DNA of 64,000 nucleotides from WRGT01 sp942493035 (GTDB lineage Bacteria > Spirochaetota > UBA4802 > UBA5550). The first letter of the stretch is position 1; each line of letters begins with the position of its first letter. Under the pieces are notes generated by a model. The model was not told where the DNA came from and ran no database searches. It was given only the letters and a program-made list of their open reading frames with translations. The stretch spans positions 310,001 to 374,000 of the forward strand of contig OW818666.1 of the NCBI GenBank assembly GCA_942493035.1, in the 5' to 3' direction. The translations under genes were made by a program, and so were the position numbers. Shown here in pieces: positions 52,930 through 62,829 of this stretch.

Positions 52930-54618
52930 ATGGATTCAGCAAATAAAAATAATGTTAACATCAAAACCTCTCAGCCTGAGATGAAAAGTAATGCTGTTAA
53001 TTCATCTGGATCTAAGGTTACTAATAGATTTGATATCTCTATATTAGGGAAAATAGATTTACTTGAAGCTGAAAAAATAGCCAGTGAAGAGGTTTTGTTC
53101 TTAACTGAGACAGATCTTATTGATGGTCTGGAAGATTTTGAATTAGTACCTGTTAAAAATTTCAGGCAGGATCTTGAACTTTCTGTTTTAAAAAACAATA
53201 TAATTCCACAGGAACCTGATGTTGAAATAACCGATACAATGATTGAACCCGAAGTTCAATCATTGTATGATATTCAGGAAATACCTGTACAAATAGAATC
53301 TGCTGAAGATGATGATATCAGCATTTCTACTGCAATTGAACCTATTGAGAATACTGAAGAAAAGGAAACATTAATAGATCATAATTTTATAGAAACTAGC
53401 TCCTCAGATTCTGAAATTTCACATGTAGAAACAAATTCCATTGAAAAATCGTCCGATAATGATATAATTGAACATGATGAAATAATGCAGGATGCTGTTG
53501 ATGAAGTTATTTATCTGGATTCTGCGGATCTTATTTCTGAAATAATTGATGATATGCCGGATGCCAAAAAACTTTTCAGTATAAAAATTAATGAAGAAAC
53601 TCTGGATGCTCAGCTGGCTTCAATACTGAATGAAGGAATTTTCGATAAAATTGACGATAAAGCTCTACAAAAATATAGTCATACAGACTCAAAATGCAGA
53701 TTTGCAGATGATCAGTTCCTGAACAAACAGATTATTGATGATTCGGTTTCTTACAGCGAAGATTTATTAACTGAACGATTAGTAAAAATGATTGAAGTAG
53801 CAGATGGAAAGATGGAACTTCTGGAAGTTACAGCGAAAGAGGGGGAATACTTCAATTACATCCTTGAAGATTATACTCTATACAGTTCAGAAAAATTTGA
53901 TAATGTGTTTAAAGAGGAAGTCTTTTATATAGATTCGGATTTTGAATTTATTGAGAATGCTATAATCAGAGATGATTTTACAAAATACATTCACGAAATT
54001 GATGATTACTTTGAATCTGAAGATTCATTAATTCAGAGTGAAATTTCTGAAATTTTAGGACTGATACCAGACGAAAAAGAGTACATTGAAGATAAATTGT
54101 TTGGAGATTACTATAAAAAATTTGATCTTGATAATGAAATCGATTTTATAAAACCTGAAATAGATTTTTTCAGAAGCAATTATACCGGAACTAAAAACCT
54201 GAATTATTTTACAAAGAATGAAGGTGGATTTTCTGAATCAGAGAAAATGTCTATCGAAGAAGATATTTCTTCTGCAAATGCAATTGTTTTTGAAGAGGAT
54301 ATTTCTGAAATTGAAGAAATTCTTCGAAAAAATTTTAGTTTTGAACCAAAAGCCATTATAGAAGAAAGATTAGTACATAAAGATCCCGTACAAATTGACG
54401 AAATACCTGATATTACTGATAAAATTATAATTTTAGAAGATAAAGAAAGATTACTTGAACTTGTTTCAGAATTTCCTGAAAAACATGAAAATCTGATCAA
54501 ACTTTTATCATATCTTGATGGTTTATTCGAAAAATTACCTGAAGAAGTAATTCGTAAATTCGCTGAGTCCGAATATTTCGAATTATATTCAAAAGTCCTC
54601 AAAGAAATTGGTGTTTAA
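52930..54618 (+). CDS. Highly acidic protein of unknown function
   Basis: The 562-residue protein is extremely rich in Asp, Glu, Ile and Ser (repeated patterns such as SEISEILG and IDEIPDITDKII). The N-terminal 35 residues are Ser/Asn/Lys-rich. The last about 50 residues form a well-ordered helical tail (LLSYLDGLFEKLPEEVIRKF, then FAESEYFELY), which I associate with spirochaete proteins but cannot name. No signal peptide, membrane helix or enzyme motif. It lies one base before the GAF gene and is probably co-transcribed with it. It could be a scaffold. Confidence 0.6.
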   Translation: MDSANKNNVNIKTSQPEMKSNAVNSSGSKVTNRFDISILGKIDLLEAEKIASEEVLFLTETDLIDGLEDFELVPVKNFRQDLELSVLKNNIIPQEPDVEITDTMIEPEVQSLYDIQEIPVQIESAEDDDISISTAIEPIENTEEKETLIDHNFIETSSSDSEISHVETNSIEKSSDNDIIEHDEIMQDAVDEVIYLDSADLISEIIDDMPDAKKLFSIKINEETLDAQLASILNEGIFDKIDDKALQKYSHTDSKCRFADDQFLNKQIIDDSVSYSEDLLTERLVKMIEVADGKMELLEVTAKEGEYFNYILEDYTLYSSEKFDNVFKEEVFYIDSDFEFIENAIIRDDFTKYIHEIDDYFESEDSLIQSEISEILGLIPDEKEYIEDKLFGDYYKKFDLDNEIDFIKPEIDFFRSNYTGTKNLNYFTKNEGGFSESEKMSIEEDISSANAIVFEEDISEIEEILRKNFSFEPKAIIEERLVHKDPVQIDEIPDITDKIIILEDKERLLELVSEFPEKHENLIKLLSYLDGLFEKLPEEVIRKFAESEYFELYSKVLKEIGV

Positions 54619-54619
54619 A

Positions 54620-56548
54620 ATGGGTTTACTCGAACGTGCATTACAATACAAACAAAAGCTTAATGATTCAGGCAAGGATACCCTGATTGATAGAATCAAA
54701 GGTCCAGCTGAAACAGAGAAATCATTAAATGTTGAAAGAATTGATATAAAAGAAATCGATATACTAGAAGAACCGGTTAAAAATGAAAATCCTGTAATTA
54801 TTGAAGATATAGTAATAATTGAAAACAAAGAAAAACCTGAAATTGTAAATAATTTTCAGGAAGAGGATATAGTTTTATTCGACGAAAGGGTTTTCGAAAC
54901 CGTTGATTCTGAATTAAAAAAGTCTAGAAATTCAGAGGTAGTTGTTCCTCCGCAAGTTGAATTAAAAGAAGAATATATTACTGAAGATAATATCATCGAC
55001 ATTGAAGATCCAGATACCACTGCTGATAATATCAATGAAGTCACTGATCCGAGTAAAATAGAGAATGATAAGGTATCAGAAATAAAAGATTTTGAAATAC
55101 CTGAGTTTAATGATTACGGGACTCTCTTTGAGATACAGAAAGAATTTATAAAGGCTGATACAATTGAAGATGTATATTCAACAATTTTATTCGCAATTAT
55201 GGGTCAGTTGGGTGTATCATCGGTATCTATTGTTGCTCAATCAAAAGAAGATGAAAAGAAATGGGTAATTACAGATTCACATGGGATCAAGATTTCAGAC
55301 AGTGATCTTCATTGGATTATAGATGACGGCATTCTTGAAATTTTAAATACCTATAAGGGTGTCCTCGATATTGAGGATATTAAGAATGATAGTAATCTAA
55401 GAGATGATTACTATAAATTTACTTCAGTTGATGCCAGAATTTTAACTCCATTAATAAAAAATGACAAACTTGCCGGAGCTATTCTTGTAGGTGAAAAAAT
55501 TAATTCTGAGGATTTTACAGAAACTGAAATTGAATTTCTGCAGGCACTTTCGGACATTGCATCATCTATTATTGAATCTTTATATAAGTTTGAAAAAACC
55601 AGTACTGAACTTTTTGCATTACGGATTGAAAAAGAGATTTTGTCAGATGTGGAATTTTTTCAGGATTCTATTCTGAATGTAATGTCAATAGGTGAATTAG
55701 AAGAAGTAATTAGAAAAAACTTTTATTCCCTCGGTCTTGAAAGCTATACTCTCTTTATGAAAGATAAGACTGATGGAGATTATTATCCGACTTATTGTGA
55801 GTCTGAAAATATTCTTGGATTTTCAGACTCAGGGTTTAAAATCAAAAAAGATAATCGTTTAATTAATTTTCTAATCAACAAAAAAACTTCAATTATACTT
55901 GAGAATTTCAATGAATCGAGTGTAATCATTGATACTTTCGGAAGAAATAGACTTGTTAAAATAGAGTTATTTATTGCTTATCCATTTATTATTTCTGGTC
56001 AACTTTCCGGATTTATAACAATTTTTAAAATTAATCCGGCAGTGGATATAATTGATATTGATGTCCGTATCCAGAAAATTAATCGTTTTTTATTTCCGTA
56101 TCTGCACCGGATATTTGAACTGGATCCTGAATTAAATAGATTGAGTGATTTAACTTCCAGCTTTTATGAGAGAATTGAAAATGAAATGCAGCATGCCAGA
56201 GATTTAAATATACCGATGAGTCTTATCATGCTAAGTATTAAGAATTATAAAAGATTTTATGAGAGATTCGGATCAATAGAACTTGAAAGGCTTTATCAGC
56301 AAATTGCAGATATCGTTAAGATGAGATTAAGTCCGGGAGATTTTTCTGCTCGAATTGATAGAAATAAATTTCTTGTTGTTTTACCCGGGAAAGAGAAACG
56401 TTATTCAATCATGCTTGCGAATACAATAAAAAATGAAGTTGTTGATAAATATAACAGCAGTGATTTCAAATTATTGATTACATCTCTAAATTCTGTTTTT
56501 CCAGAAGACGGGAAAGATTTATTTACTATACTGGAAGTTTTAGAATAA
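54620..56548 (+). CDS. GAF-domain protein with degenerate GGDEF domain
   Basis: The product (about 642 residues) starts MGLLERALQYKQKLN. An acidic linker (about 20-180) precedes one clear GAF domain (about 180-330, with LGVSSVSIVAQ and GAILVGEKINSEDFTETEIEFLQALSDIASSIIESL) and a second GAF-like region (about 345-500). The C-terminal domain resembles GGDEF (SLIMLSIKNYKRFYERFG ... DFSARIDRNKFLVVLPG), but DRNKF stands where GGDEF is expected. It should therefore not make c-di-GMP and may be a binding or pseudo-enzyme domain. The ATG at 54620 is one base after the upstream stop. Confidence 0.72.
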   Translation: MGLLERALQYKQKLNDSGKDTLIDRIKGPAETEKSLNVERIDIKEIDILEEPVKNENPVIIEDIVIIENKEKPEIVNNFQEEDIVLFDERVFETVDSELKKSRNSEVVVPPQVELKEEYITEDNIIDIEDPDTTADNINEVTDPSKIENDKVSEIKDFEIPEFNDYGTLFEIQKEFIKADTIEDVYSTILFAIMGQLGVSSVSIVAQSKEDEKKWVITDSHGIKISDSDLHWIIDDGILEILNTYKGVLDIEDIKNDSNLRDDYYKFTSVDARILTPLIKNDKLAGAILVGEKINSEDFTETEIEFLQALSDIASSIIESLYKFEKTSTELFALRIEKEILSDVEFFQDSILNVMSIGELEEVIRKNFYSLGLESYTLFMKDKTDGDYYPTYCESENILGFSDSGFKIKKDNRLINFLINKKTSIILENFNESSVIIDTFGRNRLVKIELFIAYPFIISGQLSGFITIFKINPAVDIIDIDVRIQKINRFLFPYLHRIFELDPELNRLSDLTSSFYERIENEMQHARDLNIPMSLIMLSIKNYKRFYERFGSIELERLYQQIADIVKMRLSPGDFSARIDRNKFLVVLPGKEKRYSIMLANTIKNEVVDKYNSSDFKLLITSLNSVFPEDGKDLFTILEVLE

Positions 56549-56551
56549 TTG

Positions 56552-57352
56552 ATGCTTGATTTAAAGGATTATATCTATTTTCCAGAAGGCTGCATAGAAT
56601 TAGGAATTGATACTTCCGATGTTGATCTAATTTTAACGACTATTCCAGGTACCAAAATAAAGCGAGAACATATCACCGCATCATCTCCACGTAAAGAAGT
56701 TGTCTATAAGCCTTTTTATATAAAAAAACACCTCATATCTGTAAACAGCTTTAGCCGGTTTATTTCTGAAACTTCATATGTTACTGAAGCAGAGAAGGAA
56801 GGGTGGGGCTGGGTTTGGAATAATAAGTGGGTAAAAGAGGCTGATGTTTCTTGGAAAAAACCATTTATTAAAGAGAATGCTTTTTATGCGGATATTTATG
56901 ATGATAGTTTTCCGGTAATGCAGACAAGCTGGAATGATGCATTTGAATATACCAAATGGTTGAGTTCTATAATCGGTAAAGTTGTAAGACTTCCATACGA
57001 GCATGAATGGGAAATTTTTGGTAATTATGCAGGGCTTCTTTCTTTAACAAATTCAATTGTAAATGAAAATTTGAAAGTTAATTCTGATTTGGATTTTATC
57101 CGGTTATTAAAGCTGAATCTTGATAATTCTAAATATCAGTTGGGGCTATTGTGGGAGTGGACTCTGAACTGGTACAATGGTTACAATTCTGAAACTGTTA
57201 ATAAAGATTTTGGAAATATTTACAAAATATTAAGAGGTGGATCTCTTTTGAGTGAAAATATTCAGAAATCGAAAGAGTTCAGATTTAGAAGATGCCCAAC
57301 TGCAAGAAGCCCTTACTATGGATTCCGTGTAGTTGTAGAGATAACTTCATAG
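56552..57352 (+). CDS. FGE/SUMF1-like (formylglycine-generating-enzyme fold) protein
   Basis: The product (about 266 residues) has the FGE-sulfatase fold signature: PFYIKKHLISVNSFSRFI, VMQTSWNDAFEYTKWLS, VRLPYEHEWEIFG, LLWEWTLNWY, KILRGGSLL and a C-terminal YYGFRVVVE. The C-terminal region has one Cys (RRCPTARS) where true formylglycine-generating enzymes use a Cys pair. A different role, such as binding or another oxidation, is therefore likely. It starts 3 bases after the GAF gene, forming a three-gene unit. Confidence 0.7.
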   Translation: MLDLKDYIYFPEGCIELGIDTSDVDLILTTIPGTKIKREHITASSPRKEVVYKPFYIKKHLISVNSFSRFISETSYVTEAEKEGWGWVWNNKWVKEADVSWKKPFIKENAFYADIYDDSFPVMQTSWNDAFEYTKWLSSIIGKVVRLPYEHEWEIFGNYAGLLSLTNSIVNENLKVNSDLDFIRLLKLNLDNSKYQLGLLWEWTLNWYNGYNSETVNKDFGNIYKILRGGSLLSENIQKSKEFRFRRCPTARSPYYGFRVVVEITS

Positions 57353-57521
57353 ATGGAGTTAATTTTAAATTTCCTGATAAAATTCACTATTCATAAAACA
57401 GATTTTAACGTTCTTCATCATACTACACCCTTCTTAAAACTCAAATGCATGTATATTTTCTTAAAAAATACTCTTAAAATCTCTATTTTTGAACTTTTCG
57501 GACCATCTGGACGGTTTTTTG

Positions 57522-57550
57522 TTGACAATGATCGAAGAATTTATACTATG
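57522..57550 (+). promoter_or_regulatory. Candidate lipase promoter
   Basis: TTGACA (57522-57527) precedes TATACTATG (57542-57550). The best -10 hexamers (TACTAT or ACTATG) give spacers of 16-17 bases. The lipase ATG follows at 57580. Confidence 0.5.
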
Positions 57551-57579
57551 TTAATATGAATAGAGGTGAGGAGGAAATT

Positions 57580-58467
57580 ATGAATTCTAAATTGTTAGCA
57601 GTTATTTTCTTTGTATTGGTTATACCATCGATGGTGTTCGCATCGGGAAGTACTCCCAAATGTGATACTAAATTTCCAGTTGTACTTGCTCATGGTATGG
57701 GCGCACAGGCTAAAATAGTAAATATTGTTGATTACTGGTGGGGAATTGAAGATGCTCTTGAGGATGAGGGAGCGGATGTATATATAACGTCAGTAAACGG
57801 AATGGATAGCACAGCTAATAAAGCTGCTTCATTCAAACGTCAATTTTTAGATATTTTGGCGATTTCAGGTAAAACTAAAGCTAATATAATCGGCCACTCT
57901 CATGGCACTATTTATACAAGATACGCAATAACAAATCTAGGATTATCAGGAAAAGTTGCTTCATATACAGGTCTTTCCGGTCCGCATAGAGGAAGTTCTG
58001 TTGCAGATACTATTTTCAACATTGTACCGAATCAGGGATGGGCTTTAGTCGGAGCTACTCTTGATGTAGTTTATACTTTTGTTTTTGGTGATAAAAATCC
58101 AAATTCACTTGATAATGGCCTTGAAATGACCAGACCTTATATGCAGAATACTTTTAATAAAAACTGTCCAAACGTTGCAGGATTATATTACCAGAGTTAT
58201 ACTTCAAAGATTAAATATGTTTCCAATAGTCTTATTCTGGAAATTCCATGGCTGATCGCTCTTTACTATGAAGGTGATAATGATGGTTTAGTATCCGTTA
58301 ACTCTGCAAAATGGGGTACATTTAGAGGAGTCATTGAGGGTGCATGGTGGGCAGGCGGTGTTGACCATTTGAACATTGTTAATCAGTTTTTTGGAATAAC
58401 ACCAGGTTTTGATGCACCACAGTTTTATATTGACATGGTTAGTGATTTGAAAAATAAAGGTTATTGA
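57580..58467 (+). CDS. Secreted triacylglycerol lipase
   Basis: The product (about 295 residues) has a signal peptide (MNSKLLAVIFFVLVIPSMVFA). It resembles the Pseudomonas/Burkholderia-type lipases. The oxyanion segment is FPVVLAHGMG. The nucleophile is Ser107 in IIGHSHGT. The Asp is in EGDNDGLVSVNSAKWG and the His in GGVDHLN. In the known family, folding needs a membrane foldase; a candidate is the next gene. I chose the ATG at 57580 (ribosome site GAGGAGG) over 57556. It hydrolyses long-chain acylglycerols outside the cell; substrate not proven. Confidence 0.85.
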   Translation: MNSKLLAVIFFVLVIPSMVFASGSTPKCDTKFPVVLAHGMGAQAKIVNIVDYWWGIEDALEDEGADVYITSVNGMDSTANKAASFKRQFLDILAISGKTKANIIGHSHGTIYTRYAITNLGLSGKVASYTGLSGPHRGSSVADTIFNIVPNQGWALVGATLDVVYTFVFGDKNPNSLDNGLEMTRPYMQNTFNKNCPNVAGLYYQSYTSKIKYVSNSLILEIPWLIALYYEGDNDGLVSVNSAKWGTFRGVIEGAWWAGGVDHLNIVNQFFGITPGFDAPQFYIDMVSDLKNKGY

Positions 58468-58497
58468 TAAAATTTAGATATCATTTAGTTTAACATA

Positions 58498-58528
58498 AAT
58501 CAGGCTGCATTATAGCAGCCTGATTTTT
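58498..58528 (+). terminator. Hairpin between lipase and foldase genes
   Basis: AATCAGGCTGC (58498-58508) pairs with GCAGCCTGATT (58515-58525), followed by T-rich sequence. An 11-bp stem with T-run would partly terminate transcription before the foldase. Confidence 0.75.
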
Positions 58529-58546
58529 ATTTGGAGAGATAGAAAT

Positions 58547-59566
58547 ATGTTTAAAATGTCTAGAAAGAACTTGGTGACAACTGCTGTTATTCTAGTGCTG
58601 GTAGTTTTAGTTATTAATATTGTAACGAATATGTTTTCTACTGAAGATACAGATTACATTTCAGGCGGTTCTTCTGAGTTGAGTTATTCGGATGTGCGGG
58701 ATTATTTAAAAAAAGTCGATTTTAACGAAGAGAATAGTCGTGATTTTTTTAAAGATAATTTGATAAATAAGTATACACTTAAATTTTTTAAGTTCCTTCA
58801 GGAAACATTTAAAGAAATGAATTATGACCAGCATCTTGAAGCTGTTAGAAAATATCTCTATAATTCAATGGATAGTGAAAGTGCAGATAAACTTCTGGCT
58901 ATATATAAAATATTTTTAAATTATGAAAACAGACTCGCTTCAGAACTAAATAGCATGCAGGATTTGAAAAGCACTGATGATTTTCTTGGGGTTCTTCTCA
59001 AAATGCGAAAAATGCAGGTTGAGATGTTTGGAGAAAAAAATGCGGATATTATTTTTGGAGCTTCTCTTAAATCTCAGGAGTATCCAATAAGACGGGCTGG
59101 TATTATTAACGATTCTTCTTTATACGGAAAGGAGAAAGAGGATAGAATTAAAAAACTGAATTCTGAGATGTGGGGTAGTGATGGAGATGAACTTGAAAAA
59201 AATAGAAAACCATATACCCAGTACACTGAGAAAATAGACACTTATTCAAAAGATCTTAGTGAAATGGCTGAAAGTGATAAAGCATTGAAAATAAGACAGT
59301 TCCGCGAAGAAGTTTTTTCTCCAGATGTTGTGCAGAGACTCGAAGAAGTTGATAATCTGATGGATGCCGAAAAACAGAAAGAACTCTCATATATGTCGGC
59401 TTATAGTGAAATAACAAATAATAACGAATTAAGTGATAAAGAAAAGCAGGATATGATTCTCAATCTTCAGAACAGCACTTTTGGAGATGAGGCTGATTCG
59501 TTTAGACGCAGAGAGCAGATGGAAGCAGGGAAACAGGAGTTGATTAATCAATACAAAAAAGACTAA
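58547..59566 (+). CDS. Putative lipase foldase (LifO/LipB-like chaperone)
   Basis: The 339-residue protein has an N-terminal membrane anchor (about 9-27) and a long, charged, all-helical periplasmic part. Features like lipase foldases are the single anchor, a variable linker, and two MFGEKNADIIF / TFGDEADSFRRREQ-type segments resembling the R..LFG.EA pattern. The strict RxxFDY motif is not clear; SRDFFKDNLI is its likeliest counterpart. Position directly after a matching lipase supports the call. The ATG at 58547 follows TTGGAGAGATAGAAAT. Confidence 0.65.
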   Translation: MFKMSRKNLVTTAVILVLVVLVINIVTNMFSTEDTDYISGGSSELSYSDVRDYLKKVDFNEENSRDFFKDNLINKYTLKFFKFLQETFKEMNYDQHLEAVRKYLYNSMDSESADKLLAIYKIFLNYENRLASELNSMQDLKSTDDFLGVLLKMRKMQVEMFGEKNADIIFGASLKSQEYPIRRAGIINDSSLYGKEKEDRIKKLNSEMWGSDGDELEKNRKPYTQYTEKIDTYSKDLSEMAESDKALKIRQFREEVFSPDVVQRLEEVDNLMDAEKQKELSYMSAYSEITNNNELSDKEKQDMILNLQNSTFGDEADSFRRREQMEAGKQELINQYKKD

Positions 59567-59568
59567 AT

Positions 59569-61053
59569 CTAATTTGTTTCTTTTTTAGTATAAACCAGAA
59601 AAATAATTATTACCAGTATGGCGAGTGCAATTATCCAATCTCCTGTTTCTGAATAAACAGATTGTATTTTTATAGGGCTAATTGCTGATGTAATTGTATC
59701 TCTGCTATTTAATTCTATTGAACTCAGTATATCTCCAGTTGGTGATATTATCGCAGATATCCCGTTGTTCGATGAACGTATAACATATATTCTATTTTCA
59801 ATCCCGCGGATTATACTGGAATACAAATGCATATATGGTTCATTTGTATTTCCGAACCATGAATCATTGGCAACATTTATCAAAACGGATGCCCCTGACT
59901 TTTTAATTCTCCTGACGTAGTCAGGGTATATTGATTCAAAACAAATCGTGTATCCAATATCTGCAATATCCGCTTTATAAACGGATTTAGTTTTGCCATG
60001 AGTAAAAACCGATGGAGAATCCATGAAATTACCGGAAGACATACCGGCAAACGAAGTTTCTGTAAACGGGAAAAGTATTTTTTTATCATAAATATGGATG
60101 AGGCCACTATTATTTGTTGTAAAAATTGAATTGAATACTTGTTTTTCAGTATCATTTCTGGTGGCACCGGCAATAAGCAGTTGGTCAGTTTTTAAAAATG
60201 AAGATATCCCGGTTGTAATCTTCAGATTTTCTTTATCGTTTGAATTCAGAACAGTTTCAGGCCATACAATAATATTTGTTCCACTTATTATCTGTTTTGT
60301 CATGCTGATATAAGTATTTATAATTGCTGAAGTATTTCGGGAATCCCACTTTTCTCTGGAATTGAAGTTGCCTTGAATTACAGAAGCACTTATTTTTTTA
60401 TTATATGAATTTGCTAGTAACTGGTTAATACTGTTCTTTCGAATATGCCCATATATTATAGATGAGCTCAACAGCAATAACATAGTAAAGATTAATACTT
60501 TTTTATACTTTTTTTCGAAATAAAAAATAGAAACAATAATTGAATTTATTATTACTACCAGAAATGTTACACCATAGATTCCTGAAATATCACATATCTG
60601 TATGAATATATTAAAAGTCTGTGAGTATCCTGCAAAATTCCATGGCATAAAAAAAGGTGTTATACTCATAATATAGTCGATCAACAGCCAGAGTGAAGCT
60701 GTTAAAATTGGAATAAACACACCAGTCTTAATAAAAAAATATTTGAAGGATAAGCCGAAGATACCATATATTATTCCGTATGGAATATATACAGAAATAA
60801 TGATAAGTAATGTCGAATAAAATATGCTTAACTCATATTCTGTTACCAGGGCATTATATAGCGGGATTGACAACATTATTGATAGTACAAAGCCCCATAA
60901 TGCTCCAAGATATGCCGCTGATTTAAATGATTGAGTTTTTGATAAAGCGAACAAAAAAGGAGTTAATGACAAAAATGCTGCATAACCACTGGTGTAGGGC
61001 GGGAAGGATAAATAATAAAATATAGATGACAGCAGGGTTAGAAATAAACCCAT
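59569..61053 (-). CDS. lnt: Apolipoprotein N-acyltransferase
   Basis: Adds the third acyl chain to bacterial lipoproteins in the inner membrane. Six or more transmembrane segments (about 1-200) precede a carbon-nitrogen-hydrolase domain. Its catalytic Glu is in IVWPETVL, Lys in YDKKILFPFTE, and nucleophile Cys in YTICFESIYPDY. A final membrane segment (WIIALAILVIIIFLVYT) closes the protein. The 494-residue length is normal. It lies 4 bases downstream of the M23 peptidase gene in a minus-strand operon. Confidence 0.93.
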   Translation of the reverse strand: MGLFLTLLSSIFYYLSFPPYTSGYAAFLSLTPFLFALSKTQSFKSAAYLGALWGFVLSIMLSIPLYNALVTEYELSIFYSTLLIIISVYIPYGIIYGIFGLSFKYFFIKTGVFIPILTASLWLLIDYIMSITPFFMPWNFAGYSQTFNIFIQICDISGIYGVTFLVVIINSIIVSIFYFEKKYKKVLIFTMLLLLSSSIIYGHIRKNSINQLLANSYNKKISASVIQGNFNSREKWDSRNTSAIINTYISMTKQIISGTNIIVWPETVLNSNDKENLKITTGISSFLKTDQLLIAGATRNDTEKQVFNSIFTTNNSGLIHIYDKKILFPFTETSFAGMSSGNFMDSPSVFTHGKTKSVYKADIADIGYTICFESIYPDYVRRIKKSGASVLINVANDSWFGNTNEPYMHLYSSIIRGIENRIYVIRSSNNGISAIISPTGDILSSIELNSRDTITSAISPIKIQSVYSETGDWIIALAILVIIIFLVYTKKETN

Positions 61054-61057
61054 TTAA

Positions 61058-62026
61058 TTACCAGAGGAATTTGAACGGGTTTAAAAGTTTCCCATGCCGG
61101 ATAACTGTATAATGCAGATGCGATCCTGTTGATCGGCCTGTAGAACCGACTGCAGCAATTTTATCTCCTTGATTTACCCATTGTCCCTGTTTTACGAACA
61201 ATTTTGAACAATGAGCATAAAAAGTACCGTAGCCGTCATCGTGTTGAATAATAACAGTATTACCGAAACCGTCACGCCATCCGGCTGAAAAAACTATCCC
61301 GCTTCTTACACTTTTTATTGTAGTGCCTGTTCTTGTTGCAATGTCTACACCGTTATGAAATTCAACATTTTCGCCATATACAGGATTTACACGATCTCCA
61401 TACATTGATGAATAGAAGCCGGTATCGAGAGGATCAACAAATGTCATTTTGTATGTGTATATTTTTTGTATATCGTTGTTGACGACAAGCGGTTTTTCAT
61501 TTTCAAAAAAGACCAGTCGCATATCATCCGGTGAGATTATGCGGAATATTTTAGGTCTGTAATCACCAAGAATTTTATTCTCTCCACCCATTATTGAATG
61601 CATTCTGCCTACATCTCTATAATCATCGAATGTGAATAGTGCACCATTTTTTGAAGGTATTATTACTGTACTATTTTCAGATAAATCAAGACCTTTTAAG
61701 TGCGGATTTGCACTTATTAATGTGTCTATAGTTATGTTGAATTTTTTTCTTAGCGACCAGAGAGTTTCACCTGACGAGATTTTATAGATAGTCAGGTCAA
61801 CTCCGGGATTGAACGGGTAATTTTTTATGAATTCTATATAATCAGCTTCTGAAATGAATACAGGAAACCCGTCTTTTACAATATATGCTTCACTTTTGAT
61901 TGTTATTTTTTTTGTAAAGAAGAATGATATTATATTACCGCTTAATACTATTAGAAATAGGGATATTAGAGTGAATATCAGCCACTGTTTTATCTGATTA
62001 AGCTGGTATATTGTAGGCATATTCAT
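61058..62026 (-). CDS. LysM-M23 peptidase (peptidoglycan endopeptidase-like)
   Basis: The 322-residue protein has one N-terminal membrane anchor (about 16-34). A LysM domain (YKISSGETLWSLRKKFNITIDTLISANP, about 100-130) binds peptidoglycan. The C-terminal M23 domain has HNGVDIA with the metal-binding His and Asp, and GSHLHY with the HLH metal motif. It probably cleaves peptide cross-links during growth. The M23 zinc ligands all appear present, so activity is expected. Its start overlaps the proC stop by one base. Confidence 0.9.
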   Translation of the reverse strand: MNMPTIYQLNQIKQWLIFTLISLFLIVLSGNIISFFFTKKITIKSEAYIVKDGFPVFISEADYIEFIKNYPFNPGVDLTIYKISSGETLWSLRKKFNITIDTLISANPHLKGLDLSENSTVIIPSKNGALFTFDDYRDVGRMHSIMGGENKILGDYRPKIFRIISPDDMRLVFFENEKPLVVNNDIQKIYTYKMTFVDPLDTGFYSSMYGDRVNPVYGENVEFHNGVDIATRTGTTIKSVRSGIVFSAGWRDGFGNTVIIQHDDGYGTFYAHCSKLFVKQGQWVNQGDKIAAVGSTGRSTGSHLHYTVIRHGKLLNPFKFLW

Positions 62027-62829
62027 CAGGGTTTATCAAGCTCCTTTGCTCTATTTGCGGCAGTCTCAATCGCATCGATTATTATACCGCTAAAACCAGC
62101 TTTTTCTAAAACATGTAATGCTGCTATAGTTGTTCCGCCTGGAGAAGTAACTTTATCTCTTAGCATCATAGGATTTTCTTTTTTGTCAAGAAACATTTTT
62201 GCTGAACCTAAAATAGTCTGCCCTGCGAGAAGTAGAGCTTCAGTTCTCGGGATTCCCAGTTTCACACCTGCATCTGCCATTGCCTGGATAAATGTGAATA
62301 TGTATGCCGGACCGCTGCCTGAAATGGCTGTAACTGCGTTCATATGTTTTTCATCCATGATCAGGACTTCTCCAATGGATGAAAAAATAGACCTTACCTT
62401 TTCAATTTCACTGAATTCGATATTGGAAGTGTGAGAAAGTACCGTCATCCCGCTGCCGGTAGTAACAGGCGTGTTCGGCATAGCGCGTACAACCTTTTTG
62501 TCAGTTCCAGCTGTATTTGTTATAGAATTAATAGATATACCTGCAGCTATGGAGATAATGATTCCATTATAGTTTTTCAGTGATGATGAAACTTTTAATA
62601 TAGTGTCCGGTTTGACTGCAAGAATAAGTATATCTGAAAATTCTATTATACCTTCGATTGAATCAGCAGTATTAATTCCGGTTTCTGACTGAAACGAATT
62701 TAATTTTGTTTTATCTATATCAAAGATTAAAACATCTGTCATAAGATTTGAAGCTGCAATCCCTTTTATTATTGCACTGCCCATATTGCCTGCACCAATA
62801 ATTCCAATCTTCTGTTTTTTTGTATTCAT
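62026..62829 (-). CDS. proC: Pyrroline-5-carboxylate reductase
   Basis: Last step of proline synthesis. The NAD(P) loop is IGIIGAGNMGSAI. The family blocks VVRAMPNTPVTTGSGMT, AVTAISGSGPAYIFTF and the C-terminal DKVTSPGGTTIAAL are present. Length 267. Its start overlaps the yggS end by 4 bases. Confidence 0.95.
   Translation of the reverse strand: MNTKKQKIGIIGAGNMGSAIIKGIAASNLMTDVLIFDIDKTKLNSFQSETGINTADSIEGIIEFSDILILAVKPDTILKVSSSLKNYNGIIISIAAGISINSITNTAGTDKKVVRAMPNTPVTTGSGMTVLSHTSNIEFSEIEKVRSIFSSIGEVLIMDEKHMNAVTAISGSGPAYIFTFIQAMADAGVKLGIPRTEALLLAGQTILGSAKMFLDKKENPMMLRDKVTSPGGTTIAALHVLEKAGFSGIIIDAIETAANRAKELDKP

Noticed and set aside
57353..57559. 68-codon open frame after the FGE-like gene
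   Set aside because: No ribosome site, biased toward low-complexity hydrophobic text, and it runs across the lipase promoter.
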